This document shows positions 1-8,646 of a DNA stretch of 64,000 bases, piece by piece. Source of the stretch: Caballeronia terrestris (GTDB lineage Bacteria > Pseudomonadota > Gammaproteobacteria > Burkholderiales > Burkholderiaceae). The notes beneath the pieces are model-generated. The model was given only the letters and a program-made list of their open reading frames with translations. It was not told where the DNA came from and did not search any database. Both the position numbers and the translations under genes were made by a program. The stretch lies in contig NZ_FCOL02000003.1 in the NCBI RefSeq assembly GCF_001544515.1, forward strand, positions 124,001-188,000, written 5' to 3'. Every line of letters begins with the position of its first letter. Position 1 is the first letter of the stretch.

Positions 1-671
1 ACCGAAAGATGCGTGCGCAGGAATGGATACAGCACCATCACGAAGAAGAGGAACGACTCCTTGTTCCAGGTCGCGAATGCAGTGAGGATGATCAGCAGCA
101 CAACGCGTCCCCGCATCGCAAGAATCACCGCCAAGGACATAAAGAGCAGCTCGGCAATATCGTAGAAATAGCCGCCCTCCGTGAGAATGAGCGGAAATAT
201 CACAGCGAACACAAGCGGCGCGAGCGTGGCCCCCACCCGATTCTGGTTGAACTCAAGACATACCGCGCGCATCGCGAAGAGCGCACAAAACAGCGTGCCG
301 AATGCGAGCGCGTACATCATGTAGTAACGCAGCGCGTATTTCGGATCCTTGGCGTCCGTCGCGTTCGGATAGATCCATGAGATCGGATGGTGATATTTGT
401 TGTCGTCGGACAACAACGTATTCACGTGGTTTTTCACGCGCTCAGGCAGCACACGCTCCGCGCCATTGACGATCGCGGGAAACAGTTGACGGTAAACGAA
501 CGGACGCTCGGCCGTTCCTTCGAGCATCGCGGGGAGCGAGAAGCGCGGCCAGTTGTCGCGGAACTGCCACTTGGTGAAAAAGCCGTTGAAGGCCGCGGAC
601 GCCACGAGGAAATAAACGACGACTAGCAGAAACCTCTTTATAGCGGGATGGGAGAGCGGTTCGTTCAGCAC
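1..671 (-). CDS. Polytopic membrane protein, C-terminus beyond window
   Basis: The frame is open from a GTG at 671 down to base 1 (about 223 residues, no stop), so the gene runs off the left edge. GAGG lies just upstream of the GTG. A hydrophobic segment follows the start (FLLVVVYFLV, about residues 14-23). A periplasm-like loop comes next with the phrase RPFVYRQLFPAIVNG, and then several membrane helices (for example ALAFGTLFCALFAM and VVLLIILTAFATW). That layout resembles membrane glycosyltransferase-like or polyprenyl-sugar proteins of Burkholderia, but no catalytic motif is visible in this part, so the function is left open. The plus-strand frames across the region are shadows. Confidence 0.6.
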   Translation of the reverse strand, partial: MLNEPLSHPAIKRFLLVVVYFLVASAAFNGFFTKWQFRDNWPRFSLPAMLEGTAERPFVYRQLFPAIVNGAERVLPERVKNHVNTLLSDDNKYHHPISWIYPNATDAKDPKYALRYYMMYALAFGTLFCALFAMRAVCLEFNQNRVGATLAPLVFAVIFPLILTEGGYFYDIAELLFMSLAVILAMRGRVVLLIILTAFATWNKESFLFFVMVLYPFLRTHLS

Positions 672-1085
672 AGATTCCTCCGTTCCAACTGCGGGTCAGG
701 GAGCATGCCCATTACAGGCATCGGCATGCTCACGAGCATGATTCGGCGGGGTCATGCTACGCGGAAAAAATGCTGCAGGGCAGTAGGGTTTGGAATTCTT
801 GCGCAATGGCCGCGTGGATTTGAAAGTGCGACACCGCACAATAAATTAATACGCGTGGGGTTAGGGATTTGCTTTGTTATTACATCCGAAGGGCAACCCG
901 CAGGTTTCAAGAATAGACGCTTTTGTCGCCGAGGAAATCAGGAATTAAAGCAATCGCTTTCTTGCCGACTTTCTAAATGATTTAAAAAAACGCGCACTTT
1001 GTTATAGACGTCGGCAGAATAGACCGTTAGTTGCAATTCAAAAGGATAAAAATGGCCATCGCTCGCACGATGGCCATCCGCCACT
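672..1085. other. Intergenic region, no gene seen
   Basis: About 410 bases, clearly more AT-rich than the flanking genes, separating the leftward membrane protein from the 3' end of the next leftward gene. A 110-codon plus-strand frame crosses it, but it has no plausible ribosome binding site and an arginine-rich, low-complexity composition. I see no convincing RNA gene or terminator. It probably holds the promoter of the truncated membrane protein. Confidence 0.5.
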
Positions 1086-1607
1086 TCAGATACGTTCGCT
1101 CGACAGCGTCCCGGAAGCGACCGGACGAAACCCGAGCCAGTAGATCAGGAACCGCCCAGCGAAGATCCCGGCGACAACGCCCGACACCAGGCCGTCGAGT
1201 ACGACGTACATCGAATCCACTCCGGCGTGTGTCGTCGCCAGTTCGAAGCCGAGCCAGAATTTCGACGCGAACGTGACGATCATCAGCACCAGCGGACCGA
1301 TCGAGCCCGGCAGCGTCACCGTCCGGTGCACGCGATCGACAGTCATCCCGCTGGCCTGCGCGATCCCCGCACCCGCGGCGATGCCGATCAACGCGCCACC
1401 GATCCACGCAAGGCCGGTATGCCATCCGGCGGCTGGTTCGCGCAGCATATGCACGATGCCCCACGCGGCGAACACGGCGGGCACGATCGCGAGCTTCGAA
1501 AGCGGCGCCGTACCGCCCTTGAGCGCCTTGAAACCGCGCGAAATCAAAAAGGCCAGAAGTGCCCAGACCCAAACCGGCGTACCGCTCAGAATTGCTTGAA
1601 CCGACAT
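1086..1607 (-). CDS. Small inner-membrane protein (DUF6622-like)
   Basis: Encodes 173 residues. The start is the ATG at 1607, with AGGAGA eight bases upstream; the longer frame would add about 30 polar residues with no ribosome site. The protein begins MSVQAILSGTPVWVWALLAF and shows four to five hydrophobic helices separated by short polar loops, with no signal peptidase site, so an integral inner-membrane protein is expected. The opening motif (TPVWVWALLAFLISRG) matches my memory of the DUF6622 family, whose role is unknown. It is a single gene with its own upstream region containing a 12-bp inverted repeat. Confidence 0.7.
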   Translation of the reverse strand: MSVQAILSGTPVWVWALLAFLISRGFKALKGGTAPLSKLAIVPAVFAAWGIVHMLREPAAGWHTGLAWIGGALIGIAAGAGIAQASGMTVDRVHRTVTLPGSIGPLVLMIVTFASKFWLGFELATTHAGVDSMYVVLDGLVSGVVAGIFAGRFLIYWLGFRPVASGTLSSERI

Positions 1608-1670
1608 GATTTTCTCCTGTAGATGGCTCGGCGATTCGTTCTGACTTCTCGCTGCGCCGTTATCTTTACG

Positions 1671-1720
1671 ATGGAAAGATATTGATCTCGAAACCATCCG
1701 CCGTCAAGATATCTTTCCAT
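1671..1720. promoter_or_regulatory. 12-bp inverted repeat upstream of the DUF6622-like gene
   Basis: ATGGAAAGATAT at 1671-1682 is repeated as its exact reverse complement at 1709-1720, with 26 bases between. It lies 64-113 bases upstream of the start at 1607 and next to an AT-rich stretch. The placement suits an operator for an unknown regulator, but no regulator gene is adjacent. Confidence 0.45.
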
Positions 1721-1811
1721 TGTAAAAATTAATCGGCGCTGCAACGCGATTCCTATGCAGTTAGAAGAGTCAGCCAGCGCGGATGCGGTGATCAGAGACT
1801 TGTAGCGCGAC

Positions 1812-4163
1812 TCACGCCGCCGTCGCCCGCGCGACGCCGCTGAAATCGAGCGCCTGCGGCGCGACCGGCCGGCTCAGATGGTAGCCCTGCACGTAGTCGC
1901 ATTTCGCCTCGCGCAGGATGTCGAGTTGCTCCTCTTCCTCGACGCCCTCCGCCGTCACCCGAATCCCCAACTCGTGCGACATCTCGACGATGCCTCGCAC
2001 GATCGTGCGCGTCGCGGCATCGCGCGCGAGCTTCGCCGTGAACGACCGGTCGATCTTCACGGTATCCGGCGCGAAATCCGCGAGATAGCGCAGGCTCGAA
2101 TAGCCGGTGCCAAAATCGTCGATGGCCACGCGCACGCCCAGGCGCTTGAGCCCCGTCAGCGTTTGCTGCGCGAGCGCCGGATTCTCCATCAGCGCGCTTT
2201 CGGTCAATTCGATTTCGAGGCAGCGCGCTGGCAGCCCATGCTTGCGCAGCGCGCGGTCGACGACCGTCACGATCGCGTCGCACCGCAACTGCCGCGCCGA
2301 CACGTTCACCGACATGCACAGCCCGTCCGCGCCCCGGCTGCGCCATTCGGCGAGTTGCGCGAGCGCGCGGTCCATCACCCACGCCCCAAGCTCGACGATG
2401 AATCCGCTTTCTTCGAGGATCGGAATGAACACGCCCGGCGCGACCAGGCCGCGCGCGGGATGCATCCAGCGGATCAGCGCCTCGACGCTCTTCATCGATA
2501 CCGAGCCCGGCTCGTGAATGCCCTGGTAATGCAGCAAAAATTCGCCGGACGCGAGCGCCTGCGGCAAGTCGCGCTCCAGCTCGAAATCCTCGATGGTGCC
2601 GGTCGCGTCCTTGTCGGCGAAGCGGAAGCCGTTGCGACCCGCCTTCTTCGCCGCGTACATCGCGATGTCGGCGCTCGTCAGCAGCGCTTCGTGGTCGAGG
2701 CCATGCTCCGGATAGAGCGAGATGCCGATCGACGCCGTCACGAACGCGCCCGCGTGATCGTTGCGCGCGCTGCTCGAAAGCACGTCGAGCAAGGTCTGCG
2801 CGAGACAGCCGAGCCGCGCCTTGTCGGCGGTGCTGCAAATCAATACGGCGAACTCGTCGCCGCCCAGGCGCGCGACGTAGGCGTCGGCGGGAAGCGTTTC
2901 CGTGATGACTCGGCCGATATCCTTCAGCAAGCGATCGGCGGCCGTGTGTCCGAGCGTGTCGTTCAGGACCTTGAAGCGGTCGAGGTCGATGAACATCAGG
3001 CCGAACGCGGCGCCCTCTTCGCAATGCGCCTCCATCTGTCGCACGAGCGCGCCGCGGTTCGCGAGGCCCGTCAGCGAATCCGAGTACGCGAGCTGGTCGA
3101 GCGCCGCAATGCGCTCCTCTTCCGCCGTGACGTCCTCGCTGATGCCGACGATCCGCACCACCGTGCCGGCCTCGTTGCGCACCGGGTACGCCGTGCTCTG
3201 AATCCATCGGATGACACCGTCGGTGCGGCGGATGCGGTACTTGATACGCCCGTCCGCCGATTCCGCGACGATGCGGCCCATCTCGTCGCGGAGCGCATCG
3301 AGATCGTCGGGAAGGACGAGTTCGAGCCACGCCGACGGGTTCTCCTGCAACACCGACGGCGCGATGCCGAACACCCGCTCGACCCCGGCGCTGACGTAGT
3401 GGAAGTACCGGAAATCGGCGCTGTACGAATAGAACACAAGCCGCACGTGTGCTTCCATTTCGGACATCAGTTCGTCCTTGGTGCGCAGCGTGGCGAGCAG
3501 TTCATTCTGCTGCGTGACATCGACCGATGCGCAGAGCATGGCCGCGACGCGCCCGTCCGCGCCCGAGAGCGGGATGAGACGCGAGTCCCACCATTTCGGG
3601 CGGCCGGTCGTCGTCGCGCACTGGCCGGCAAAGGACGTGCGCTGGCCCGCGAGCGCGCCCGCCCACGCTGCCTCGGAGGCAATGCGGTCAGCGCCGGTCC
3701 AGAAGCCGAGCCAGTTTGCTCCAGCGAGCTGGTCGGGCGACGTGGCGTTCATTAGTTCGGCGCCGAACTCCGAAATACGCAACATCTTGCCGTCGATGTC
3801 GAGCAGTTTCAGGCATTCGCGGTTCGCATCGAGCAGCCCGGCGCTCAGCGCCAAAGCCGCCGTGCGTCGGCCGTGTGTTGCGCGCAATATCCGTTGAGCC
3901 ACGGCGAACGCGGCGGCGCCTGTCACGGCGGCGATCGCGTAACACTGGATCGGACCCGCTTCGAACGCGAAGAGGGCGATGACGAACGCGAACGCCCCGG
4001 CGCCAAAGCTGGCGGCCGCGGTGATCGCGAGCAAGACGAGCGGCATCTGAATGCCGCGCGAATATCGGTCGAGAAAATACGACAGGAAGAGCTGATTGCG
4101 CGCCGATGCCCCGCCCGTCGTGGCGGCAGCGCATTTCGCGGGGTGGCCACGCGAACTGTTCAT
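1812..4163 (-). CDS. PAS-GGDEF-EAL cyclic di-GMP synthase/phosphodiesterase
   Basis: Encodes 783 residues from the ATG at 4163; an upstream extension to 4244 is possible but poor in sequence. Membrane helices lie at about 40-90, followed by two PAS-like sensor domains (about 110-220 and 240-345), a GGDEF domain (about 355-515) and an EAL domain (about 525-775). The active-site motif RLGGDEF (about 432-438) is intact and follows FIDLDRFKVLNDTLGH. The phosphodiesterase motif EALIRW (about 561) is also intact, with ELTESALME and DDFGTGYSSLRYL following. Both synthesis from GTP and hydrolysis of c-di-GMP are therefore possible; which dominates cannot be read from the sequence. Monocistronic. Confidence 0.9.
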   Translation of the reverse strand: MNSSRGHPAKCAAATTGGASARNQLFLSYFLDRYSRGIQMPLVLLAITAAASFGAGAFAFVIALFAFEAGPIQCYAIAAVTGAAAFAVAQRILRATHGRRTAALALSAGLLDANRECLKLLDIDGKMLRISEFGAELMNATSPDQLAGANWLGFWTGADRIASEAAWAGALAGQRTSFAGQCATTTGRPKWWDSRLIPLSGADGRVAAMLCASVDVTQQNELLATLRTKDELMSEMEAHVRLVFYSYSADFRYFHYVSAGVERVFGIAPSVLQENPSAWLELVLPDDLDALRDEMGRIVAESADGRIKYRIRRTDGVIRWIQSTAYPVRNEAGTVVRIVGISEDVTAEEERIAALDQLAYSDSLTGLANRGALVRQMEAHCEEGAAFGLMFIDLDRFKVLNDTLGHTAADRLLKDIGRVITETLPADAYVARLGGDEFAVLICSTADKARLGCLAQTLLDVLSSSARNDHAGAFVTASIGISLYPEHGLDHEALLTSADIAMYAAKKAGRNGFRFADKDATGTIEDFELERDLPQALASGEFLLHYQGIHEPGSVSMKSVEALIRWMHPARGLVAPGVFIPILEESGFIVELGAWVMDRALAQLAEWRSRGADGLCMSVNVSARQLRCDAIVTVVDRALRKHGLPARCLEIELTESALMENPALAQQTLTGLKRLGVRVAIDDFGTGYSSLRYLADFAPDTVKIDRSFTAKLARDAATRTIVRGIVEMSHELGIRVTAEGVEEEEQLDILREAKCDYVQGYHLSRPVAPQALDFSGVARATAA

Positions 4164-4337
4164 GCGTGATCGGGTCTTCGTTGTCACGCTCGTTCTCCAG
4201 CAAGTATTACCTGAACGGCCCGGCGAAAACGCACACGAAGCCACAGCAATTCATGTGTTAACGTCGGCTTGCGGAAAAACCTGAATCGCGGCTTGCATTT
4301 GCCGCGAGAAAAGCGTGATGGGATGTGCAGTTCGGAT

Positions 4338-4796
4338 TCAGTTCCGCTGCAAACCCTGGCGGACGAAGTCGAGGAACTTGTCCTGCGTCGAGGTAATCTT
4401 TTCGTAGCACTCGTCGTAGGAAGACCCGCGCGCTTTCTCGGCGCCGTACATGTCGCGGCATTGCGCAAAGAGGGCGATCGTCGCGCCGTTGCCCTTGTTC
4501 ACGCGCGTCGCCGAGAAACTGACGCGGCCGTCGCGCGTCGGCAAATCGGTATCGATGGCGACGGCATCCGCGTGAATGATCGGCGTATCGGAATGCTGCT
4601 GCACGTAGGTTTGCGCGAGTTTCCACACCGAGTCGCATTGCTGTGCGTCCTGGCACTGGAGCGTTGCGTGGCGCTGCGCCGCTTCGAGCGAGGTTTCGTT
4701 GCGCGAGAACCGGCTTTCGCGTTCGGCCGCAGTTTGCGAGGTCCCGCAACCTGCGAGTGCGAGCAAGGCGAGCATGACAGGGAGTGTCTGTTTCAC
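4338..4796 (-). CDS. Putative lipoprotein
   Basis: Encodes 152 residues from a GTG at 4796 (MKQTLPVMLALLALAGCG). The hydrophobic leader ends in a lipobox (LALAGC), so an outer- or inner-membrane-anchored lipoprotein is expected. The mature part has paired cysteines (TLQCQDAQQC) and a second pair near the C-terminus (CRDMYG, DECYEK), suggesting disulfides in the periplasm. No catalytic motif or named domain was recognised. The longer frame to 4856 would put 20 polar residues ahead of the signal peptide and is rejected. Confidence 0.7.
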   Translation of the reverse strand: MKQTLPVMLALLALAGCGTSQTAAERESRFSRNETSLEAAQRHATLQCQDAQQCDSVWKLAQTYVQQHSDTPIIHADAVAIDTDLPTRDGRVSFSATRVNKGNGATIALFAQCRDMYGAEKARGSSYDECYEKITSTQDKFLDFVRQGLQRN

Positions 4797-4872
4797 TGCG
4801 TGGGTTCCGTGAATTGAGTCCCGTGCATTATAGAAGCACGCTCCACGCGAACCCATTACGCGCGCCTGAGGT

Positions 4873-5961
4873 CTATCGCGGCTTGAGCAGCACCTTGATC
4901 GAATCGAGCGAATCGGCGACCTTGATCGCCTCGTCCCACTCTTCCAGCGTGAAGCCGTGCGTCACGATCCCCTTCGACGTCACGAGCCCGCGCGCGAGCA
5001 GATCGATCGCGATCGGATAGCAATACGGCCCGAGATGCGCGCCGCGTACGTCGAGTTCCTTGCGATCGCCGATGATCGACCAGTCGACCGTAGTGTCCGC
5101 GCCGAACACCGAGAACTCGACGAAGCGCCCGAGCTTGCGGATGAGGTCCAGCCCTTGCGATACGCCCGCGGGCACACCGGTCGTTTCGATATACACGTCG
5201 CAGCCGTATTGATCGGTAATCGACTTGATGATCGCGAGCGCGTCGTCCTTCTTCGGATTGATCGTGATGTCCGCGCCGTATTCGCGCGCGAGTTCGAGCC
5301 GTTCATCGACGAGGTCGATCACGACCAGTTTCTTCGGCGTCTTCAGATGCGCGACCTGCGTCATCATGAGTCCGAGCGGCCCCGCGCCCGCGATCACGAC
5401 GACGTCGTCGAGCTGGATATCGCCGCGATTGACTGTGTGGATCGAACAGGCGAGCGGCTCGATGATCGCGGCATCTTCGATCGAGATGCCGTCGGGAATC
5501 TTGTGGACGATGGCGGTCGGCGGGAAGCGCATGTATTCGGCCATGCCGCCGTCCGCCACTTCACGCTGGAAGCCGAAGATGTTGTGGACTTCGCACATCC
5601 AGTACTGGCCCGATTTGCAATAGCGGCATTTGCCGCACGGCACGATCTGCTCGGCGATCACGCGGTCGCCTGTGTCCACGCCAAAATGTTCGGCCGCGCC
5701 CTCGCCCAGTTCCTCGACATAGCCGAAGAATTCATGCCCCGGAATCACCGGCGCCTTCACCCACGGGTTCGGTCCGCCCCAGAACATCTTCGCGCCCGAC
5801 CAGCATTTGCAATCGCTCGCGCAGATGCCGCAAGCGGCGATCCGGATCACGAGTTCGTTGCGCCCGGGACGCGGACGCGCGACGCGTTCGACGCGATAGT
5901 CCTTCGGGGCACGGCAGACGATGGCCGTCATCTGCGTCGATGTGTCGTTCGTTGCGCTCAT
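4873..5961 (-). CDS. Zinc alcohol dehydrogenase, erythritol/L-threitol dehydrogenase-like
   Basis: A 362-residue medium-chain dehydrogenase. The catalytic zinc site reads GICASDCKC with the GHEFFGYVEELG segment, and the structural zinc loop is CGKCRYCKSGQYWMC. The NAD-binding Rossmann motif is GAGPLG. The C-terminal half (DVYIETTG, RKLGRFVEFSVFG, KELDVRGAHLGPYC) closely recalls EltD-type erythritol/L-threitol dehydrogenases. It is the last gene of the leftward ABC/SorC operon, 36 bases after the SDR gene, and would oxidise the imported polyol or its product with NAD+. The exact substrate is inferred only from resemblance; other tetritols or pentitols remain possible. Confidence 0.83.
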   Translation of the reverse strand: MSATNDTSTQMTAIVCRAPKDYRVERVARPRPGRNELVIRIAACGICASDCKCWSGAKMFWGGPNPWVKAPVIPGHEFFGYVEELGEGAAEHFGVDTGDRVIAEQIVPCGKCRYCKSGQYWMCEVHNIFGFQREVADGGMAEYMRFPPTAIVHKIPDGISIEDAAIIEPLACSIHTVNRGDIQLDDVVVIAGAGPLGLMMTQVAHLKTPKKLVVIDLVDERLELAREYGADITINPKKDDALAIIKSITDQYGCDVYIETTGVPAGVSQGLDLIRKLGRFVEFSVFGADTTVDWSIIGDRKELDVRGAHLGPYCYPIAIDLLARGLVTSKGIVTHGFTLEEWDEAIKVADSLDSIKVLLKPR

Positions 5962-5997
5962 GGTGATCTCGTTGTGGTGATGAAGTCAGGGACGGTT

Positions 5998-6741
5998 TCA
6001 GCCCGCCTGGAATCCGCCATCGACGGCAAGGCTCACGCCGTTGACCATGCTCGAATCGTCGCCGAGCAGGTAGGCGATCGTGCGCGCCACTTCCAGCGGC
6101 TGCACGAAACGCTGAAGGGGAATGCGCGCGAGCATCGGCTGCGATTTGGCGGGGTCGCCCCACGCTTTCTCGGCCATCGGCGTGAGGGTGACGACCGGGT
6201 TCACCGTATTCACGCGGATGCCGTGTGCGCCGAGTTCGACGGCCATCACGCGCGTCATCGCGTCGAGCGCGCCCTTCGATGCGCAATATGCCGCATGCAT
6301 CGGCAAACCGACCGTCGCGGAGAGGCTCGACACGTTGACGATCGACCCCTTCACGCCGCGCGCGATCATGCTGCGCGCGCACTCCTGCGCGACGATCAGC
6401 GCGGCGCGCACGTTGACGGCCATCGTGAGGTCGAACTTGTCGGCGGTGGTATCGAGGAATGGTTGCAATTCGGCGATGCCCGCGCAGTTCACGAGCAAGT
6501 CCACCGGTTGCGCCGAGCGGGCGGCTTCGCGGGCGGCGTCGGCATCGGCAAGATCGGCGCAGACCGTCTGGCAGCCGATCTCGTCTTTCAGCGCGGCGAG
6601 GTCCGCCGCCGAGCGGCTCAGTGCAATCACGCGCGCGCCGCGCTCCGCCATCAGCAACACGGTCGCATGACCGATGCCCTTCCCCGCGCCGGTCACGAGC
6701 ACCGTCTTGCCGGCAAATTCCGTGTTTCTGTCACTCGTCAT
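5998..6741 (-). CDS. Short-chain dehydrogenase/reductase, L-xylulose reductase-like
   Basis: 247 residues. The cofactor motif is TGAGKGIG near the N-terminus, followed by NCAG. The catalytic pair is YCASKGAL, with the serine in NVSSLS. The stretch NTVNPVVTLTPM resembles the NPT(V)VLT motif of dicarbonyl/L-xylulose reductases (DCXR). It lies between the SorC regulator and the zinc dehydrogenase in one operon, so a polyol or ketose oxidoreduction step in the cytoplasm is likely. Two different dehydrogenase types in one locus suggest sequential steps or stereoisomer handling. Confidence 0.82.
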   Translation of the reverse strand: MTSDRNTEFAGKTVLVTGAGKGIGHATVLLMAERGARVIALSRSAADLAALKDEIGCQTVCADLADADAAREAARSAQPVDLLVNCAGIAELQPFLDTTADKFDLTMAVNVRAALIVAQECARSMIARGVKGSIVNVSSLSATVGLPMHAAYCASKGALDAMTRVMAVELGAHGIRVNTVNPVVTLTPMAEKAWGDPAKSQPMLARIPLQRFVQPLEVARTIAYLLGDDSSMVNGVSLAVDGGFQAG

Positions 6742-6751
6742 CGTTGGGTTC

Positions 6752-7732
6752 TCAAGGTTCGTCGCACAGGCGCTGCGCGGTGTCTTCGTCGGTGACGAGC
6801 ACCGACGGATAGCGTCCGCGCAAAGCCGCGCGCGTCACATGAAACTTCTTCGCGCCGCCGCTCACGAGCAAGACGCGCTGAATCTTTCGCAGGTCGTCGA
6901 GCGTGATCGCGATCGTGCGCCGGTTAAGCGGATGATCGATCAGTTCGCCATCGGCATCCATGAAGTGGCCGAGCATGTCACCGACCGCGCCTGCCTTCTG
7001 CAACGTCTTCAACTGCTCGGGACTATCGATGCCGTACGTCACCACGAGTGATTCCGTGAGATCGCCGCATGTCAGCAACGCCATGTCGGCGCGGCGCGCG
7101 AGCTCGTAGGTTTCGCGCACCGTGTCCTCCTGCAGGATCACGTCGCGCACCTTCTGGCTGCTCACGTAGATCGGCGCTGCGAAGATGAAGCCGTTCGCGC
7201 GGCAGATGTTCACGAAGTCCGAGACGATGTCGAACGTGTTGATGCTCGGACAATGCGCGAGGCCGCCCTGCAGCGATACCGCCGACACCTGCCCGTAATT
7301 GCGCTGCGGCATCGCGCGCAGCACCGCGCGGATCGTGCGGCCCCATCCGAGCCCGATGATTTGCCCTGCAACTATCTGCTTCGCGAACCAGTTCGCAGCA
7401 CCGATGCCGATCGCCGCCATGTTCGCCTCGACGTTCGCGCCGCTCGGCACGACGACGGCATCTTCCAGCCCGAAGCGCTTGACGATCGCCTCTTCGAGCG
7501 CGACGCACGGCGCGATCTTGCTGTTGATCGTGATCTGCACGAGGCCCGAGTCGCGGCTCGCCGCGAGCAGGCGATTCACGCGCACGCGATTACTGCCGAT
7601 GCGTTGCGCGATCTCCTGCTGCGTCAGGTTGCCGACGTAGTAGTGCCACGCGACGCGCGCCTGCAACTCCTTCTCGGCGGCGATCGATTCGTCGGGTTCC
7701 GCAACGACGACGGGCGGTGCTGTCTTGCTCAT
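6752..7732 (-). CDS. SorC/DeoR-family sugar-responsive transcriptional regulator
   Basis: 326 residues from the ATG at 7732. The frame extends far upstream but there it is only the shadow of the permease gene. The N-terminal helix-turn-helix (TQQEIAQRIGSNRVRVNRLL, about residues 37-56) is followed by a SorC-type sugar-binding domain with the motif GIGLGWGRT-like region (IIGLGWGRTIRAVL) and the C-terminal RRTIAITLDDLRKI-RVLLVSGG stretch. It sits inside the polyol operon between transporter and enzymes, so it most likely controls this operon and the divergent ATPase gene in response to a phosphorylated or free polyol derivative. It resembles EryD-type regulators. Confidence 0.85.
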   Translation of the reverse strand: MSKTAPPVVVAEPDESIAAEKELQARVAWHYYVGNLTQQEIAQRIGSNRVRVNRLLAASRDSGLVQITINSKIAPCVALEEAIVKRFGLEDAVVVPSGANVEANMAAIGIGAANWFAKQIVAGQIIGLGWGRTIRAVLRAMPQRNYGQVSAVSLQGGLAHCPSINTFDIVSDFVNICRANGFIFAAPIYVSSQKVRDVILQEDTVRETYELARRADMALLTCGDLTESLVVTYGIDSPEQLKTLQKAGAVGDMLGHFMDADGELIDHPLNRRTIAITLDDLRKIQRVLLVSGGAKKFHVTRAALRGRYPSVLVTDEDTAQRLCDEP

Positions 7733-7764
7733 GGCGTATGTTGGTATGGAAAAAGCCGCTGACT

Positions 7765-8646
7765 CTACTTCACCGCGCCCATCGTCAGGCCCTGCACGAG
7801 GCGCCCGGAGACGGCCAGCGCGAACACCACCATCGGCAGGACGATCAGCGTGCCGGTCGCCATGATCTCGCCCCACGGCAACTCGTAGCCGCTCATGTAG
7901 CTCGTCGCGGCGACGGGGGACGTGATCGCTTCCGTGCGCGTGAGGACGAGCGCATACAGCAGGTCGTTCCACGAGAAGATGAACGCGAAGATCGCCGATA
8001 CGACGATGCCCGGCATCGCGAGCGGCAGGTTGATGCGCCAGAACACGCGCCACGGCGAAGCGCCGTCGAGCCGCGCGGCTTCGTCGAGCTCGACGGGAAT
8101 GTTGCGGAACTGGTCGGTGCAGATCCACACGACGATCGGCAGCGAGAACGTCAGGTACAAAAGGATCAGCACGATATGCGTATCGACGAGCTCGAGCTTC
8201 GTCGCGATCAGGAAGAACGGCACCGCGAGCACGACCGGGCTCACCATGCGGTTCGAGATGAACCAGAACCACAGGTCCTCCTTGCCACGAAACTCGAAGC
8301 GCGCGAGCGCATACGCGGCGGGCGTACCGAGCAGGATCGCGAGCACCGTCGTGCTGCTCGCGATGATCAGCGAGTTGATGAGACTGTGGCCCACTTCGTG
8401 TGTGAAGAGCGCTTCCGAGTAATGTTGCAGCGTCGGCGTGAAGAGCCATACCGGCGGATACGCGAGTGCATCGGACTGGCTCTTGAGGCTCGTCGTGACC
8501 ATCCAGTAGAACGGAAACACCGACGAGAGGAACACGATCAGAAGGCCCACGAAGTGCCAGCCGGTCGCACGCCGGCGCGCCGCGCGCGCACGCTTCGCGC
8601 GCTTGCCGACGTTGCCGTTCGATGCCTGCAGCGGTGCGGTGCTCAC
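7765..8646 (-). CDS. Sugar ABC transporter permease (MalG type)
   Basis: 293 residues. The start is a GTG at 8646 whose GTGA overlaps the stop of the first permease, which indicates translational coupling; the longer frame to 9018 is a shadow. After an Arg-rich cytoplasmic N-terminus come six hydrophobic segments. The EAA loop (ELDEAARLDGASPWRVFWRINLPL) couples to the ATPase. Carbohydrate ABC permease of the CUT1 class, partner of the permease, binding protein and ATPase in this locus. Confidence 0.92.
   Translation of the reverse strand: MSTAPLQASNGNVGKRAKRARAARRRATGWHFVGLLIVFLSSVFPFYWMVTTSLKSQSDALAYPPVWLFTPTLQHYSEALFTHEVGHSLINSLIIASSTTVLAILLGTPAAYALARFEFRGKEDLWFWFISNRMVSPVVLAVPFFLIATKLELVDTHIVLILLYLTFSLPIVVWICTDQFRNIPVELDEAARLDGASPWRVFWRINLPLAMPGIVVSAIFAFIFSWNDLLYALVLTRTEAITSPVAATSYMSGYELPWGEIMATGTLIVLPMVVFALAVSGRLVQGLTMGAVK

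Noticed and set aside
648..980. 110-codon plus-strand open frame
   Set aside because: No ribosome site, overlaps the start of the truncated membrane protein, no family resemblance.
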